Part shown: piece by piece, positions 38,687-47,311 of the stretch
Position numbering within the stretch: position 1 is the stretch's first letter
Layout of the letters: every line of letters begins with the position of its first letter
NCBI GenBank assembly: GCA_963706755.1
Contig: CAVPNH010000020.1
Span: forward strand, 1 to 64,000
Length of the DNA stretch: 64,000 bases
Reading direction: 5' to 3'
Source of the DNA: RPQJ01 sp963706755
Lineage (GTDB): Bacteria; Pseudomonadota; Gammaproteobacteria; Steroidobacterales; Steroidobacteraceae
The notes under the pieces: model-generated
What the model was told of the DNA's origin: nothing
Databases searched by the model: none
What the model saw: the letters and a program-made list of their open reading frames with translations, nothing else
Program-made: the position numbers and the translations under genes

Positions 38687-39664
38687 TCAGGCGGCGCGCA
38701 TGCCCGCCAGCCGCTGCGCGATGATCGCCTCGGCCTCGCTCATGATCCGGTCGACCAGTTCACGGCAGCTGGGCACGTCGTGGATCAGGCCGGCCACCAT
38801 GCCGCATGACCACGCGCCCGATTCCATGTCGCCTTGCTGCATGACCTTCACGTAGGCACCCGCGACATATTCGAAGATGTCCTCGATCTTCGTTTCCGCG
38901 CCCTTCGTCCTCTCGATCTCCATGAGCTTGTCGACCGCAGAGTTCCGCAGCACCCGCTCCGTGTTGCGCAGCGTCCGCATGATCAGCCGCGTGTCGAGTT
39001 CGGTGGCTCGCACCAACGCCTGCTTCACGTTCTCGTGCACGGGCGCTTCCTTCGTGGCGATGAAGCGGGTGCCCATGTTCATGCCCTCCGCGCCGAGCGC
39101 TAGGGCCGCGACGAGACTGCGGCCGTCAGCCATGCCGCCCGAGGCGACGAACGGGATCTTGAGCGCCTCGGCAGCGAGCGGCAGCAGGATGAAGTTCGGC
39201 ACGTCGTCCTCGCCCGGATGCCCGCCGCACTCGAAACCGTCGACGCTGACCGCGTCGCAGCCGATGCGCTCGGCCTTGAGCGAGTGGCGCACCGACGTGC
39301 ACTTGTGGATGACCTTCACGCCGTGCTGCTTCAGCACCGGCATGTACTGCTCGGGGCTGCGGCCTGCGGTCTCGACGATGCGCACGCCGCCCTCGACGAT
39401 GGCCTGGATGAGTTCGGCGTACGGCGGGTTCGCAAAGGTCGGAAGGAAGGTCAGGTTGACGCCAAACGGCTTGTCGGTCATGCCGCGACAACGCGCGATC
39501 GCGGCCGCGAGCTTTTCCGGCGTGCCGAGCGTGAGGGCCGTGATCATGCCCAGTCCGCCCGCATTGGAGACGGCCGATGCCAGCTCGGGCAGCCCCACGA
39601 AATGCATGCCGCCCTGGATGATCGGGTGCTGGATGCCGAAGAGTTCGGTGATGCGGGTTCTCAT
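38687..39664 (-). CDS. Nitronate monooxygenase (2-nitropropane dioxygenase family)
   Basis: 325 residues. A TIM-barrel flavoprotein: IQHPIIQGGMHFVGLPELASAV at the start, GVNLTF, HKCTSVRHSLKAE, VDGFECGGHPGED with the catalytic-region His, then FVASGGMADGRSLVAALALGAEGMNMGTRF for FMN phosphate binding. It should oxidise nitronates or act as an FMN-dependent detoxification enzyme. ATG start at 39664; monocistronic. Confidence 0.87.
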   Translation of the reverse strand: MRTRITELFGIQHPIIQGGMHFVGLPELASAVSNAGGLGMITALTLGTPEKLAAAIARCRGMTDKPFGVNLTFLPTFANPPYAELIQAIVEGGVRIVETAGRSPEQYMPVLKQHGVKVIHKCTSVRHSLKAERIGCDAVSVDGFECGGHPGEDDVPNFILLPLAAEALKIPFVASGGMADGRSLVAALALGAEGMNMGTRFIATKEAPVHENVKQALVRATELDTRLIMRTLRNTERVLRNSAVDKLMEIERTKGAETKIEDIFEYVAGAYVKVMQQGDMESGAWSCGMVAGLIHDVPSCRELVDRIMSEAEAIIAQRLAGMRAA

Positions 39665-39801
39665 GTCGTCCTCTGTCTGTGTTCGGAACTGTGCAACCGG
39701 CATTTTCGCCCAGGGCCGGCACCTCACGGTAAACAATGCGTGAAGGGCATGCCAGATGGGACTTGTTCGCAATCCGGCCGCTGGGCGGCTCCTGCCGTGG
39801 A

Positions 39802-41490
39802 TCAGCCTCCGCCCGGGTGCGACGCGAGCCAGTGCGTCGCTTCGGCCTTGCCTGGCAGGCCGGCGTCGGCGGAGTGCCAGATCGTCACGAGTTCCGTGTA
39901 CGCCGTGCGCGCAGCGGTCTCGTCGCCTGCCGCTGCAGCGGCACGGGCCAGTCCGAGCAGGGACAGGACCCGCCGTGGTTCGAGCCGCATTGATCGCTCG
40001 AAGTACGCGCGCGCCTCCGCGGCCCGGCCGAGTTCCAGCAGCATTTCGCCGGCGAGTTCCTGTGGCGGCTTCACCGGCACCGGTGGCCCGAAATCGAAGG
40101 GCACGGACTCGTACCGTGTCGAGGCCCGCTCGACGATGTCCAGGCCGCCAGTCTTGTCGCCTCGTCGAAATGCCGTCAGGCCCGCCAGCGTCTGCGCCAT
40201 GATCTCGACGTACGCGTCCCCGCTCGCGGCTTCCTCCGCCTCTCGCGGCTGCAGCGCGAGACCGATGATGCGCAGGCTGGTCGAGTCGGCCGCCGCGACG
40301 TCGCCGCGCTCTGCGGCCGCATAGCCCTCCGGGAACCATACCCAGGCGGCGGAGCGGTGCAGGTCCTTCGGGTCGATGGTGATCGCGAGTGCCTGGGCGC
40401 GCGAAGTCGGAGACTCGATGACCGCGGTGGCGCGCATCGACGCCAGCGAGCGGGCCAGGTAGTCGGCTACCTGCGCGCCCGTCCGCGACGAGCCGAGCCT
40501 GGGGTCGTAGTTGCGATCCGCCCACTCGACGGTGGCGGTGCGACCGTCATTGCACGCGGCGAGTAACGCGTCCGCATCGTGCAGCCGACCCAGCTGGTAG
40601 TAGCCGTAGATCAGCCACTCGGCATAGTGACCGCAGTACGTGGCCGGCTGGCCGCGCTGCACTCGTCCGGCGTTCACGACGGCCATGGCCCGCTCGTTTG
40701 CCAGCACGAGATCGTCCCACATGCCGAGCGCGCTGAAGATGTGCGAGGTCATGTGCTGTCCATGACCGGCCGCCGGCGCAATCTTCGCGAGCACGCGCGC
40801 CGCCTCGAGCGCGCCGCTCGCGTATTCCGGCGAGTCCATGCCGTGAATCCAGTAATGCGTGGCACCCGGATGCGCGGGGTTGCGTCCGTAGACCTCGCGC
40901 GCGATTTCCGCGGCGCGCAGGTAATTGGGCACGTTGCGCTCGCCCTGCGTGACTCCCATGAGCCACAGTGACAGGTAGAGTTCTACCTCGTCGTTGCGCG
41001 GGTAGCGCAGGTTCATTGCCTCGAGCTGGGCCAGGACCCTCCGGTCGCGCTCGACCTTGTCGCCTTCGCCGTACAAGAGATCCGTGACCGCGAGCCAGTC
41101 ACGCTCGAGCGGCGTGCCGGCCCTGGCCGCCCGTTCCGCGGCCGTAGCGCCCAGCCTCGCGAGGGCCGCGGCGCCGCGCGCCTTGTCCTGTTCGTTCCAC
41201 AGCGGATGCGTGAAAGTCATGGCCTCGCCCCAGTAGGCCATGGCGAACGCGGGATCGAGCGTCCGCGCCTCGATGAACGCACGCTCCGCCGCGGGGTACT
41301 CGAACAGGTGCAGCAGCAGCATGCCGCGCAGGAACTCTTCCTGCGCCTTTTGCGAGTGCGTGGACGTCGGGAAGTTCACGACGCCGAGGCCAGGGTCGTT
41401 CAGGCTCGCCGCCGGGTCGGCGTCGTGGGCCGGATGTGCAGTCGCCGCCAGCGACCAGCAGCTGGCGAGAATGAAGACGAGTCTACGCAT
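39802..41490 (-). CDS. Secreted tetratricopeptide-repeat protein
   Basis: 562 residues from ATG 41490, opening with a signal peptide (MRRLVFILASCWSLAATAHP). Conserved blocks: HSQKAQEEFLRGMLLLHLFEYPAAERAF, MAYWGEAMTFTHPLW, HPGATHYWIHGMDSPEYAS, AAGHGQHMTSHIF. They fit the uncharacterised periplasmic TPR proteins common in soil proteobacteria. Its 5' end and leader are partly duplicated at 46918-47110. Function unknown, likely protein-protein interaction. Confidence 0.75.
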   Translation of the reverse strand: MRRLVFILASCWSLAATAHPAHDADPAASLNDPGLGVVNFPTSTHSQKAQEEFLRGMLLLHLFEYPAAERAFIEARTLDPAFAMAYWGEAMTFTHPLWNEQDKARGAAALARLGATAAERAARAGTPLERDWLAVTDLLYGEGDKVERDRRVLAQLEAMNLRYPRNDEVELYLSLWLMGVTQGERNVPNYLRAAEIAREVYGRNPAHPGATHYWIHGMDSPEYASGALEAARVLAKIAPAAGHGQHMTSHIFSALGMWDDLVLANERAMAVVNAGRVQRGQPATYCGHYAEWLIYGYYQLGRLHDADALLAACNDGRTATVEWADRNYDPRLGSSRTGAQVADYLARSLASMRATAVIESPTSRAQALAITIDPKDLHRSAAWVWFPEGYAAAERGDVAAADSTSLRIIGLALQPREAEEAASGDAYVEIMAQTLAGLTAFRRGDKTGGLDIVERASTRYESVPFDFGPPVPVKPPQELAGEMLLELGRAAEARAYFERSMRLEPRRVLSLLGLARAAAAAGDETAARTAYTELVTIWHSADAGLPGKAEATHWLASHPGGG

Positions 41491-41636
41491 CAGAAGTACT
41501 CCGGCCGCCGAACGTGGTGCCGGGGATTGTGACGAATCCGGTCTTCCGGCGCCGGCTTTCCGGTCGGGGCGGGGTGAGAGCCTGGGCCGGGAAGGCGTCA
41601 CGGGCGTCACCTCGCCCGGAAGGCTCGGGGCCCCCC

Positions 41637-41872
41637 GGCCGGTCGAACGGCGGCCTGCTGATGGGAGTCGTGATGAACCAGCGGCCGGACTTGTACGCGG
41701 CCATGGTCATCGGGGTCCCGCTCCTCGACATGCAGCGCTACACCAGACTCGGCGCCGGCGCGTCATGGGTCGCGGAATGCGGCGACCCGGATACGGACGA
41801 CTGGTCGTACATGTCGAAGTGGTCGCCGTATCAGAACATGCGCGGGAACGTCGCGTATCCGCCGACTCGCGT
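41637..41872 (+). pseudogene. Internal fragment of a prolyl oligopeptidase-family gene
   Basis: One open frame contains GRSNGGLLMGVVMNQRPDLY, then VPLLDMQRYTRLGAGASW and ECGDPDTDDWSYM..SPYQNM, AYPPTRV. This is the catalytic region of S9 prolyl oligopeptidases (normally GGSNGGLL with the nucleophile Ser, then the GDPD loop). The reading before and after is unrelated, so both ends are missing, including the catalytic Asp/His end. A relic, lying between the TPR gene and the TIR gene. Confidence 0.7.
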
Positions 41873-41963
41873 TTCCGATCTCGCTCGAATACACCTATTT
41901 CGCAAGGAGGCTGATGGGGAGCGTGAGTAGACGGGCCGGATGCCGGCCACGCTGGTGGAGGTT

Positions 41964-41994
41964 TTGACAGGACGCCGGCGTTCGAGCGTATATT
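41964..41994 (+). promoter_or_regulatory. Possible promoter of the TIR-TPR gene
   Basis: TTGACA at 41964-41969 and TATATT at 41989-41994 are strong hexamers in a GC-rich setting. The 19-bp spacer is longer than ideal. The start codon of the TIR-TPR gene lies 30 bp downstream. Confidence 0.4.
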
Positions 41995-42023
41995 CCTTCC
42001 GCCGTTCATGTGGAGCGCGATCG

Positions 42024-44252
42024 TTGGAACCGCAGTTCAAGTACCGCGCTTTTATCAGCTACAGCCACGCCAACGAAGACTGGGCCAGGTGGCTGCACCG
42101 CAGCCTGGAGACCTACCGGGTACCGAAGCACCTCGTTGGCCGCGAGACGGCATTCGGTCCGGTACCGGAGCGACTCACGCCGGTCTTTCGTGACCGCGAC
42201 GAGCTGGCGACGGCGACCAATCTCGGCGATACGCTCACTCGGGCGCTGCAGGAATCCGCATTCCAGGTCGTCATCTGTTCGACGGCAGCCGCGAAGTCAC
42301 GCTGGGTGAACGAGGAAATCCTGGCGTTCAAACGCCTCGGCCGTGAGCACCGGATCTTCTGCCTGATCGTCGATGGCGAGCCGGGGGCCTCCGCAAACGA
42401 ATCGACTGCCGACCAGGAGTGCTTCCCCAGTGCGCTGATCTACAGGATGGGGGACGACGGGCAGCTCACCGGGGACCGCAGTGAGCCGATTGCGGCGGAC
42501 GCACGGCCGCAGAAGGACAGCAAGCAGGGTGTGCGGCTGAAGCTGGTCGCCGGGATGCTTGGCGTCGGCCTCGACGAGTTGAAGCAGCGCGAGGCGCACC
42601 GACGGCAGCGGCGCCTGATGGCGCTGGTCACGGCTTCGGTCGCCGGCATGGCGATCACCTCCGGGCTGGCCGCGGCCGCATGGCTCGCCCGCAATCAAGC
42701 GGAACGAGAGCGTGTGCGCGCGGAGTCGGAGGCGGAGACTGCCCGGCAGACCACGAACTTTCTCGTCGGTCTGTTCGCCGTCTCCGACCCGAATGAAGCC
42801 CGCGGCAACTCCATCACCGCGCGCGAAATCCTCGACAAGGGTGCGCAGAGAATCAGGACGGAGCTGCGCACGCAGCCGGCGATCCAGGCCACGCTGATGG
42901 AGACCATGGGAACGGTCTACACGAGCCTCGCACTCTACCCGCCGGCGGCGTCCCTGCTGGAAATCGCGCTGCAGAAGCGCCGTGAACTCTACGGCGAAGG
43001 CAGTCTCGAAGTCGCGCAATCGGCGGAAAAGCTCGGCGGAGTCCTGACACTGACCGCCGACTATGTACGAGCCGAGGCGATGTACCGCAAGGCACTGGGT
43101 CTGCGAGAGAAGCTGCTCGGGCCCGAGCACGTCGACGCTGCGCGCAGCCGGTTCCAGCTCGCCGATCTTCTCGAGCGCAAGGGCGACTACAAGGCTGCCG
43201 AGCCTTTGTATCGCCAGGCACTGGCGACACAGAGCAAGCTCCTGGGACGTAACTCCGCCGAGGCGGCCAAGAGCCTGGAAGGCCTTGCGCTCAACCTGTA
43301 CGACCAGGGCAACTACGATGACGCGCTGCCGGCCATGCGCCTTGCCGTCGCGCAGCAAAGACAGCTGCACGGTTCGCCACACACCGACCTGGCCGAGGCA
43401 TTGAACAATCTCGGCTTCGTGCTGGAAGCGGCCGGTGAGTATCAGGAATCGGAAACGCTCTTCCGGGAGGCGCTGGCGATGAAGCGCTTCCTGCTCGGCG
43501 AGAATCACACCGAGATCGCCCTGGGCCTGAACAACGTCGCGATGGCCTTGTCCGATCAGAAGAAGTACGACGAATCGGAGGCCATGTATCGCGAGGCGAT
43601 TGCCATTCAGCGCAAGCTGCTCGGCGACGATCACCCGGACGTGGCGCTCGCGTTGAACAACCTGGCGTTCGTGCTGCACGACAAGGGCGACAGCAGGGGC
43701 GCCCTCGGCATGATGCGCGAGTCGATCGAGATGTATCGGCGCACCGTTGGAGCCGAACATCCGTCGGTTGCCCGTGGCATGAGCAATCTTGCGATGTGGG
43801 AGATGGAAAGCGGCGATTACGCGGCGGCGGAATCGCTGATTCGCGACGCGGTGCAGCTTCGCCGAAAGCTGCTGGGCAATGAGCATACGGATGTCGCCGC
43901 CAGCCTGACGTTGCTTGCAGCGTTGCTGATCCAGACCGGGCGATTCGAGGAGGCGCGGTCAGCGGCGGCCGAAGCCCGGGCGATCTGCCTGCCGGCCCTG
44001 GGGGCCAGCCACCGCCGCACGGCCGCGGCCACCAGCGCCGAAGGCGCAGCACTGGCTGGACTCGGGCACACGGCCGACGCCGAGAAGTTGTTGCTCGACG
44101 GGCTTTCCGCGCTGCGTGCCGATCCGGGGGCGCTGCCGTTTGTGGTGGACAATGCGACTCGCTGGACCGCGGACTACTACAGGAAGCGCGGGAACTCGCA
44201 TGAAGCCGCCAGGTACCAGGCCATGTTGCACGGCAAAAAAAAAGATCTTTGA
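42024..44252 (+). CDS. TIR-domain, membrane, TPR protein
   Basis: About 742 residues if it starts at TTG 42024, eight bases after GGAG; upstream in-frame codons look non-coding. Residues 1-140 are a TIR domain: YRAFISYSHANEDWARWLH, VFRDRDELATA, ESAFQVVICSTAAAKS, RWVNEEILAFKR, where the Glu fits the NADase glutamate position. A single membrane segment lies near 195-220. From about 300 onward come nine or so kinesin-light-chain-like TPR units of about 42 residues (LNNLGFVLEAAGEYQESE type). Bacterial TIR domains can cleave NAD+ or make cyclic ADP-ribose. A defence or sensing role is possible. A run of nine A near the end makes the last residues uncertain. Confidence 0.8.
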   Translation: MEPQFKYRAFISYSHANEDWARWLHRSLETYRVPKHLVGRETAFGPVPERLTPVFRDRDELATATNLGDTLTRALQESAFQVVICSTAAAKSRWVNEEILAFKRLGREHRIFCLIVDGEPGASANESTADQECFPSALIYRMGDDGQLTGDRSEPIAADARPQKDSKQGVRLKLVAGMLGVGLDELKQREAHRRQRRLMALVTASVAGMAITSGLAAAAWLARNQAERERVRAESEAETARQTTNFLVGLFAVSDPNEARGNSITAREILDKGAQRIRTELRTQPAIQATLMETMGTVYTSLALYPPAASLLEIALQKRRELYGEGSLEVAQSAEKLGGVLTLTADYVRAEAMYRKALGLREKLLGPEHVDAARSRFQLADLLERKGDYKAAEPLYRQALATQSKLLGRNSAEAAKSLEGLALNLYDQGNYDDALPAMRLAVAQQRQLHGSPHTDLAEALNNLGFVLEAAGEYQESETLFREALAMKRFLLGENHTEIALGLNNVAMALSDQKKYDESEAMYREAIAIQRKLLGDDHPDVALALNNLAFVLHDKGDSRGALGMMRESIEMYRRTVGAEHPSVARGMSNLAMWEMESGDYAAAESLIRDAVQLRRKLLGNEHTDVAASLTLLAALLIQTGRFEEARSAAAEARAICLPALGASHRRTAAATSAEGAALAGLGHTADAEKLLLDGLSALRADPGALPFVVDNATRWTADYYRKRGNSHEAARYQAMLHGKKKDL

Positions 44253-44260
44253 GAGGCGCG

Positions 44261-44289
44261 GATCGGGCCGGCGTCTTCGCCGGCGGATC
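44261..44289 (+). terminator. GC-rich hairpin after the TIR-TPR gene
   Basis: GCCGGCG (44267-44273) pairs with CGCCGGC (44278-44284) over a TCTT loop, extended by GATC at both ends with a small bulge. No T run follows, so it may stop transcripts weakly or only protect 3' ends. Confidence 0.35.
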
Positions 44290-44511
44290 AGCGTGGGCGG
44301 CTTGATTCCCAATTGACATAATCCTCGTCCCGGATGCACGCGCCCGTAATATGTTCCGTGATAGTCTCCGGGCTGCGGGGTGTCTGCGTCCGGGCCACGG
44401 TTCAGTAAGTCTCGCAGGCCGTGCCGTCCTGGCACCCCGGTAGTTCACCGCAACAAGAACAGTTCGCCGCAAGAGCCCCTGCCTGGGCTTGCGTGCACAA
44501 GGGGAAGGGAA

Positions 44512-46059
44512 ATGAACACCAGAATCAGCGTCTTCGTCGGTCTCATGGTCTTGTTTGCCGCGGGGTCGGCGGCAGCCGCAGCGGCCGACCCGCCTCTTGT
44601 CGTATGCGATTTGCCTGTGCCCGCAAATCTCGTGACCGCAGGCACCAATACGGCTACCGGGCACTATTTTGAGGTCTATAAGAAACCCTCTACGGATTCT
44701 TTGACCTGGGATGCCGCCAAGGCAAGTCTCGGGACTCGGCGTTGCGGCGGCGTTACGGGTCATCTCGCAACCATCACCTCGTCCGACGAGGACGAGTTCG
44801 TCGATGCCTTGCGACAGACGGCAGTAGTCGCGCTTGGAGGTCTCGGTCAAGTCTGGGTGGGCGGTTCACAGGGCTCAGGTTCGGCGCAGCCGGGCGACGG
44901 GTGGTACTGGGAAAACAATGAGGGCCCCTTCCCGGGTGTAAATTCGGCCACGGGCTACGCGCATTGGAACGCCGCCGAGCCGAACGATGGCGGCGACTTC
45001 ATCGAGGACGGGCAGGAGAACCATTTGACGCTCGGCCGGTATGGCCTTGGCGGTGGCTGGAACGATGAAGGCACAGCTCTGAATTCGATCGGCGGCTACA
45101 TCGTCGAGTACGACGTGCCGCGTCCGGCCGCCTGCGTCGGCACGAGTTGCCAGACGATCCAGGGCCAGTTCCTGTCCATTCCGCCGGAATGGATAGACAA
45201 CCCGGGCGACACGATCAAGTTCACCGCCTATGAATTCACGGATCCTCGCGTTGGCGCGACCCTTCAGGGTGAAAGGTGTGGCGAGAAGGGGTTGACCCTG
45301 TTTGGTGCCGCTTACGGCAAGCCAGAACTGCGGATTCCTCCGTATCTGTGCGGTTCGCCCAAGCTTGTCGTCGTCGCAGTCGACGGGAGCGACCTCAACA
45401 TCACGAAGGGCACCGTGTTGATCGAGAACAAGACGGAAGTGGTGCTGCCTGGCAACGTGCCGTATGTCTGCAAGGACACCAACGGCCCGATCCCCCCCAC
45501 CCCGGGCGAGGATCCCCAGTACCAGGATGTGGTCGTTTATCAGACCACGGATCCGGGCCGCATGCTCGAGAACGACTTCTCCGCAAGACCCGGCCAGGAT
45601 CCGCAGTTCGCCGGTGCGGCGGGCGAATTCACGAACGCTTGCGGCAGTTCCCGCGGATCGGGCAAGGAGACGTCCTACTTCGTGGTCGGAATGCACGTCG
45701 ACTTCGGCCCCGGCTACGATGCGGCGCATAACGCAGCGGGGAACCACGATCGATTCGTCGCGTTGACCCGTTACAAGCTCTCGTTGCTGCGACACTCGAT
45801 TGTCGCTGCCAGGCTGGCCGGCGCACTGAAGCCGGTCGCCTCAGTGGCCATGGAGGCGCTGATCGTGGTTGCGACCTACCGGCTCGATCACGGCGATCCT
45901 GCCGGTGCGTTGATCCAGGTCAAGCAGTTCCTCAAGTTGGTCGGTGCAGCCAAGTACAGCCCGGCGACCGACAACAACAACTACAACGGCGAGCACCTGA
46001 TGCGTGGCACCAACATCGACTTCACGCTGAGAGTGAAGGTCATTCCCAACGCGCCGTGA
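44512..46059 (+). CDS. Secreted protein with C-type-lectin-like domain
   Basis: 515 residues from ATG 44512 with AAGGGGAAGGG ahead. Signal peptide to about residue 25 (LFAAGSAAAAA). Residues 40-200 are a C-type-lectin fold: YFEVYKKPSTDSLTWDAAKAS, GHLATITSSDEDEF, VWVGGSQ, GWYWENNEGPF, then the sugar-site-like AEPNDGG and GGGWNDEG (EPN and WND motifs), ending GYIVEYD. Residues 200-515 form an unfamiliar region with several Cys. EPN suggests mannose-type binding in animal lectins; in bacteria this is only suggestive. Probably extracellular or surface. A strong hairpin follows. Confidence 0.75.
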   Translation: MNTRISVFVGLMVLFAAGSAAAAAADPPLVVCDLPVPANLVTAGTNTATGHYFEVYKKPSTDSLTWDAAKASLGTRRCGGVTGHLATITSSDEDEFVDALRQTAVVALGGLGQVWVGGSQGSGSAQPGDGWYWENNEGPFPGVNSATGYAHWNAAEPNDGGDFIEDGQENHLTLGRYGLGGGWNDEGTALNSIGGYIVEYDVPRPAACVGTSCQTIQGQFLSIPPEWIDNPGDTIKFTAYEFTDPRVGATLQGERCGEKGLTLFGAAYGKPELRIPPYLCGSPKLVVVAVDGSDLNITKGTVLIENKTEVVLPGNVPYVCKDTNGPIPPTPGEDPQYQDVVVYQTTDPGRMLENDFSARPGQDPQFAGAAGEFTNACGSSRGSGKETSYFVVGMHVDFGPGYDAAHNAAGNHDRFVALTRYKLSLLRHSIVAARLAGALKPVASVAMEALIVVATYRLDHGDPAGALIQVKQFLKLVGAAKYSPATDNNNYNGEHLMRGTNIDFTLRVKVIPNAP

Positions 46060-46427
46060 GCGAGTGACGGAGGGGCCCGCGAGAGAGCGCCCGGCAGATC
46101 TCTCGCGGGAACCCTGGAACAGGACGAAGCCCGTGGCTCGAAGCACGGGCTTCGTCGTTCCTGGGTCAGGGTCTCGGGCTCGTCGGTCTCTTGGCCGCCG
46201 CGGCTGTGGACGAATTTGCAGGCCACATCTGATCTGGATGAGGCGACCAGGAAACGCCGGGCGGCGTCGCTCTACCGTGGGCGTTCTGCATCGGGCCGGG
46301 CTTCTGTGCGTTGGGGCCGGTTTTGGAGAGATACGAATTGACGCTGACGTGGTTCGGTTCAGCCTTGCAGGCACGGTGCTCGACCGGTCCGAACGGGTCA
46401 CCGAGTCGCGCGAAGGAGGAGGCTCAA
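46060..46427. other. Intergenic stretch between lectin-like gene and paralogue B
   Basis: Apart from the hairpin at 46118-46161, no gene is visible. Near 46336 the text ATTGACGCTG recurs as at 18528, upstream of the related gene at 18598, so a shared promoter or leader element may have been copied with the gene. Confidence 0.35.
46118..46161 (+). terminator. Long hairpin, probable terminator of the lectin-like gene
   Basis: GACGAAGCCCGTG (46123-46135) and CACGGGCTTCGTC (46144-46156) pair perfectly over an 8-nt loop. GGAAC and GTTCC extend the stem outside with a 2-nt bulge, about 18 bp in all. Few T residues follow. Its position 60 bp after the stop supports a termination or 3'-end role. Confidence 0.5.
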
Positions 46428-46886
46428 GTGGCTTACAGGCTTCGCTGGGAAGGACACGGTGTCTACCGACGCTTCTTCGACGTCGTTTCTGCAACGGAGT
46501 TTCGGGAAGCCTACGAGGAAATGACCGGCGACCTTCGTTATGGCGGTGCCCGCTACATCATTTCCGACTACCTCGACGCCCGGCCGGGCTCGGATCTCAC
46601 GGATACATTCGTAGGGCGAGTCGAGCAGCTGACGCGACTCCAGTACGGGGGCGGCCCGGACATCGTTCACGCTGCGGTTGCGACAGGCGATATGCTGGCG
46701 CACGTTCGGAGCTATGAAACGCTGCCGCTGGCACCTTATCCGGAAGCGACTTTCGCGACTGTCGACGAGGCGCGGCGATGGATCGCGCGTAATCCGAGAC
46801 CTGGCTGGCGCACTGTCCGGCGGCAGGTCGCGTCGGAGGCAGGGTCGGCCCCTGCGGCCGCCCGTGCGACCTCGCGGTCCGGCTGA
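46428..46886 (+). CDS. Uncharacterised protein, paralogue of the 18598 gene (copy B)
   Basis: 152 residues from GTG 46428, five bases after GGAGGAGG. It begins VAYRLRWEGHGVYRRFFDVV, with EFREAYEEMTGDLRYGGARY and IISDYLDARPG, clearly matching copy A, and ends in an Ala/Arg/Ser tail. No neighbour resembles a kinase here, so it has moved away from copy A's context. Fold may be STAS/SpoIIAA-like; function unknown. Confidence 0.55.
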   Translation: MAYRLRWEGHGVYRRFFDVVSATEFREAYEEMTGDLRYGGARYIISDYLDARPGSDLTDTFVGRVEQLTRLQYGGGPDIVHAAVATGDMLAHVRSYETLPLAPYPEATFATVDEARRWIARNPRPGWRTVRRQVASEAGSAPAAARATSRSG

Positions 46887-46917
46887 CATTCGGTCAGCTT
46901 GCGAAATGCTCCGCGTT

Positions 46918-47110
46918 CACCCGGGAAGGTCACCTTGCCGAGACCCGCGTCGTTCAGGCTCGCGGCCGGGTCGGCGTCGTGGGCTGGATGTGCAGCCGTC
47001 GCCAGCGACCAGCAAATGGCGAGAATGAAGACAAGTGTCCGCATCAGAATCACTCCGGCAACCGATCGAGGTGCCGGGGATTGTGACGAATTCAAATTGG
47101 CCTCGCCGCT
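46918..47110 (-). pseudogene. Duplicated 5' end of the secreted TPR gene
   Basis: On the minus strand from ATG 47044 it reads MRTLVFILAICWSLATAAHP, then AHDADPAASLNDAGLGKVTFP, matching the first 40 or so residues of the gene at 39802-41490. The leader up to about 47110 also matches that gene's leader (GTGCCGGGGATTGTGACGAA is shared on the plus strand). After about 46918 the match stops abruptly at the end of copy B. A truncated copy that cannot make a functional protein. Confidence 0.75.
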
Positions 47111-47311
47111 CTTCCGGTCAGGACGGCGTGAGGCCCTTGGGGGGTCGGCAATGCGGGACCGAAGAAACGCGTTGCAGCGCAGCACGAAAAAGCGTCCGCA
47201 GCGGCGGCGGACGACGGGTCCACCCGGGCACGGGAAATGATGGCCGGCAGCGGCGTATGCTAGGCCTGCGGGCGCCAGGGGCCGTAGCCGTATCTACGCG
47301 AGGTGGAAACC

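Noticed and set aside
44313..44318. TTGACA as promoter of the lectin-like gene
   Set aside because: No -10 element lies at a usable distance; the TAATAT downstream is 28 bp away.
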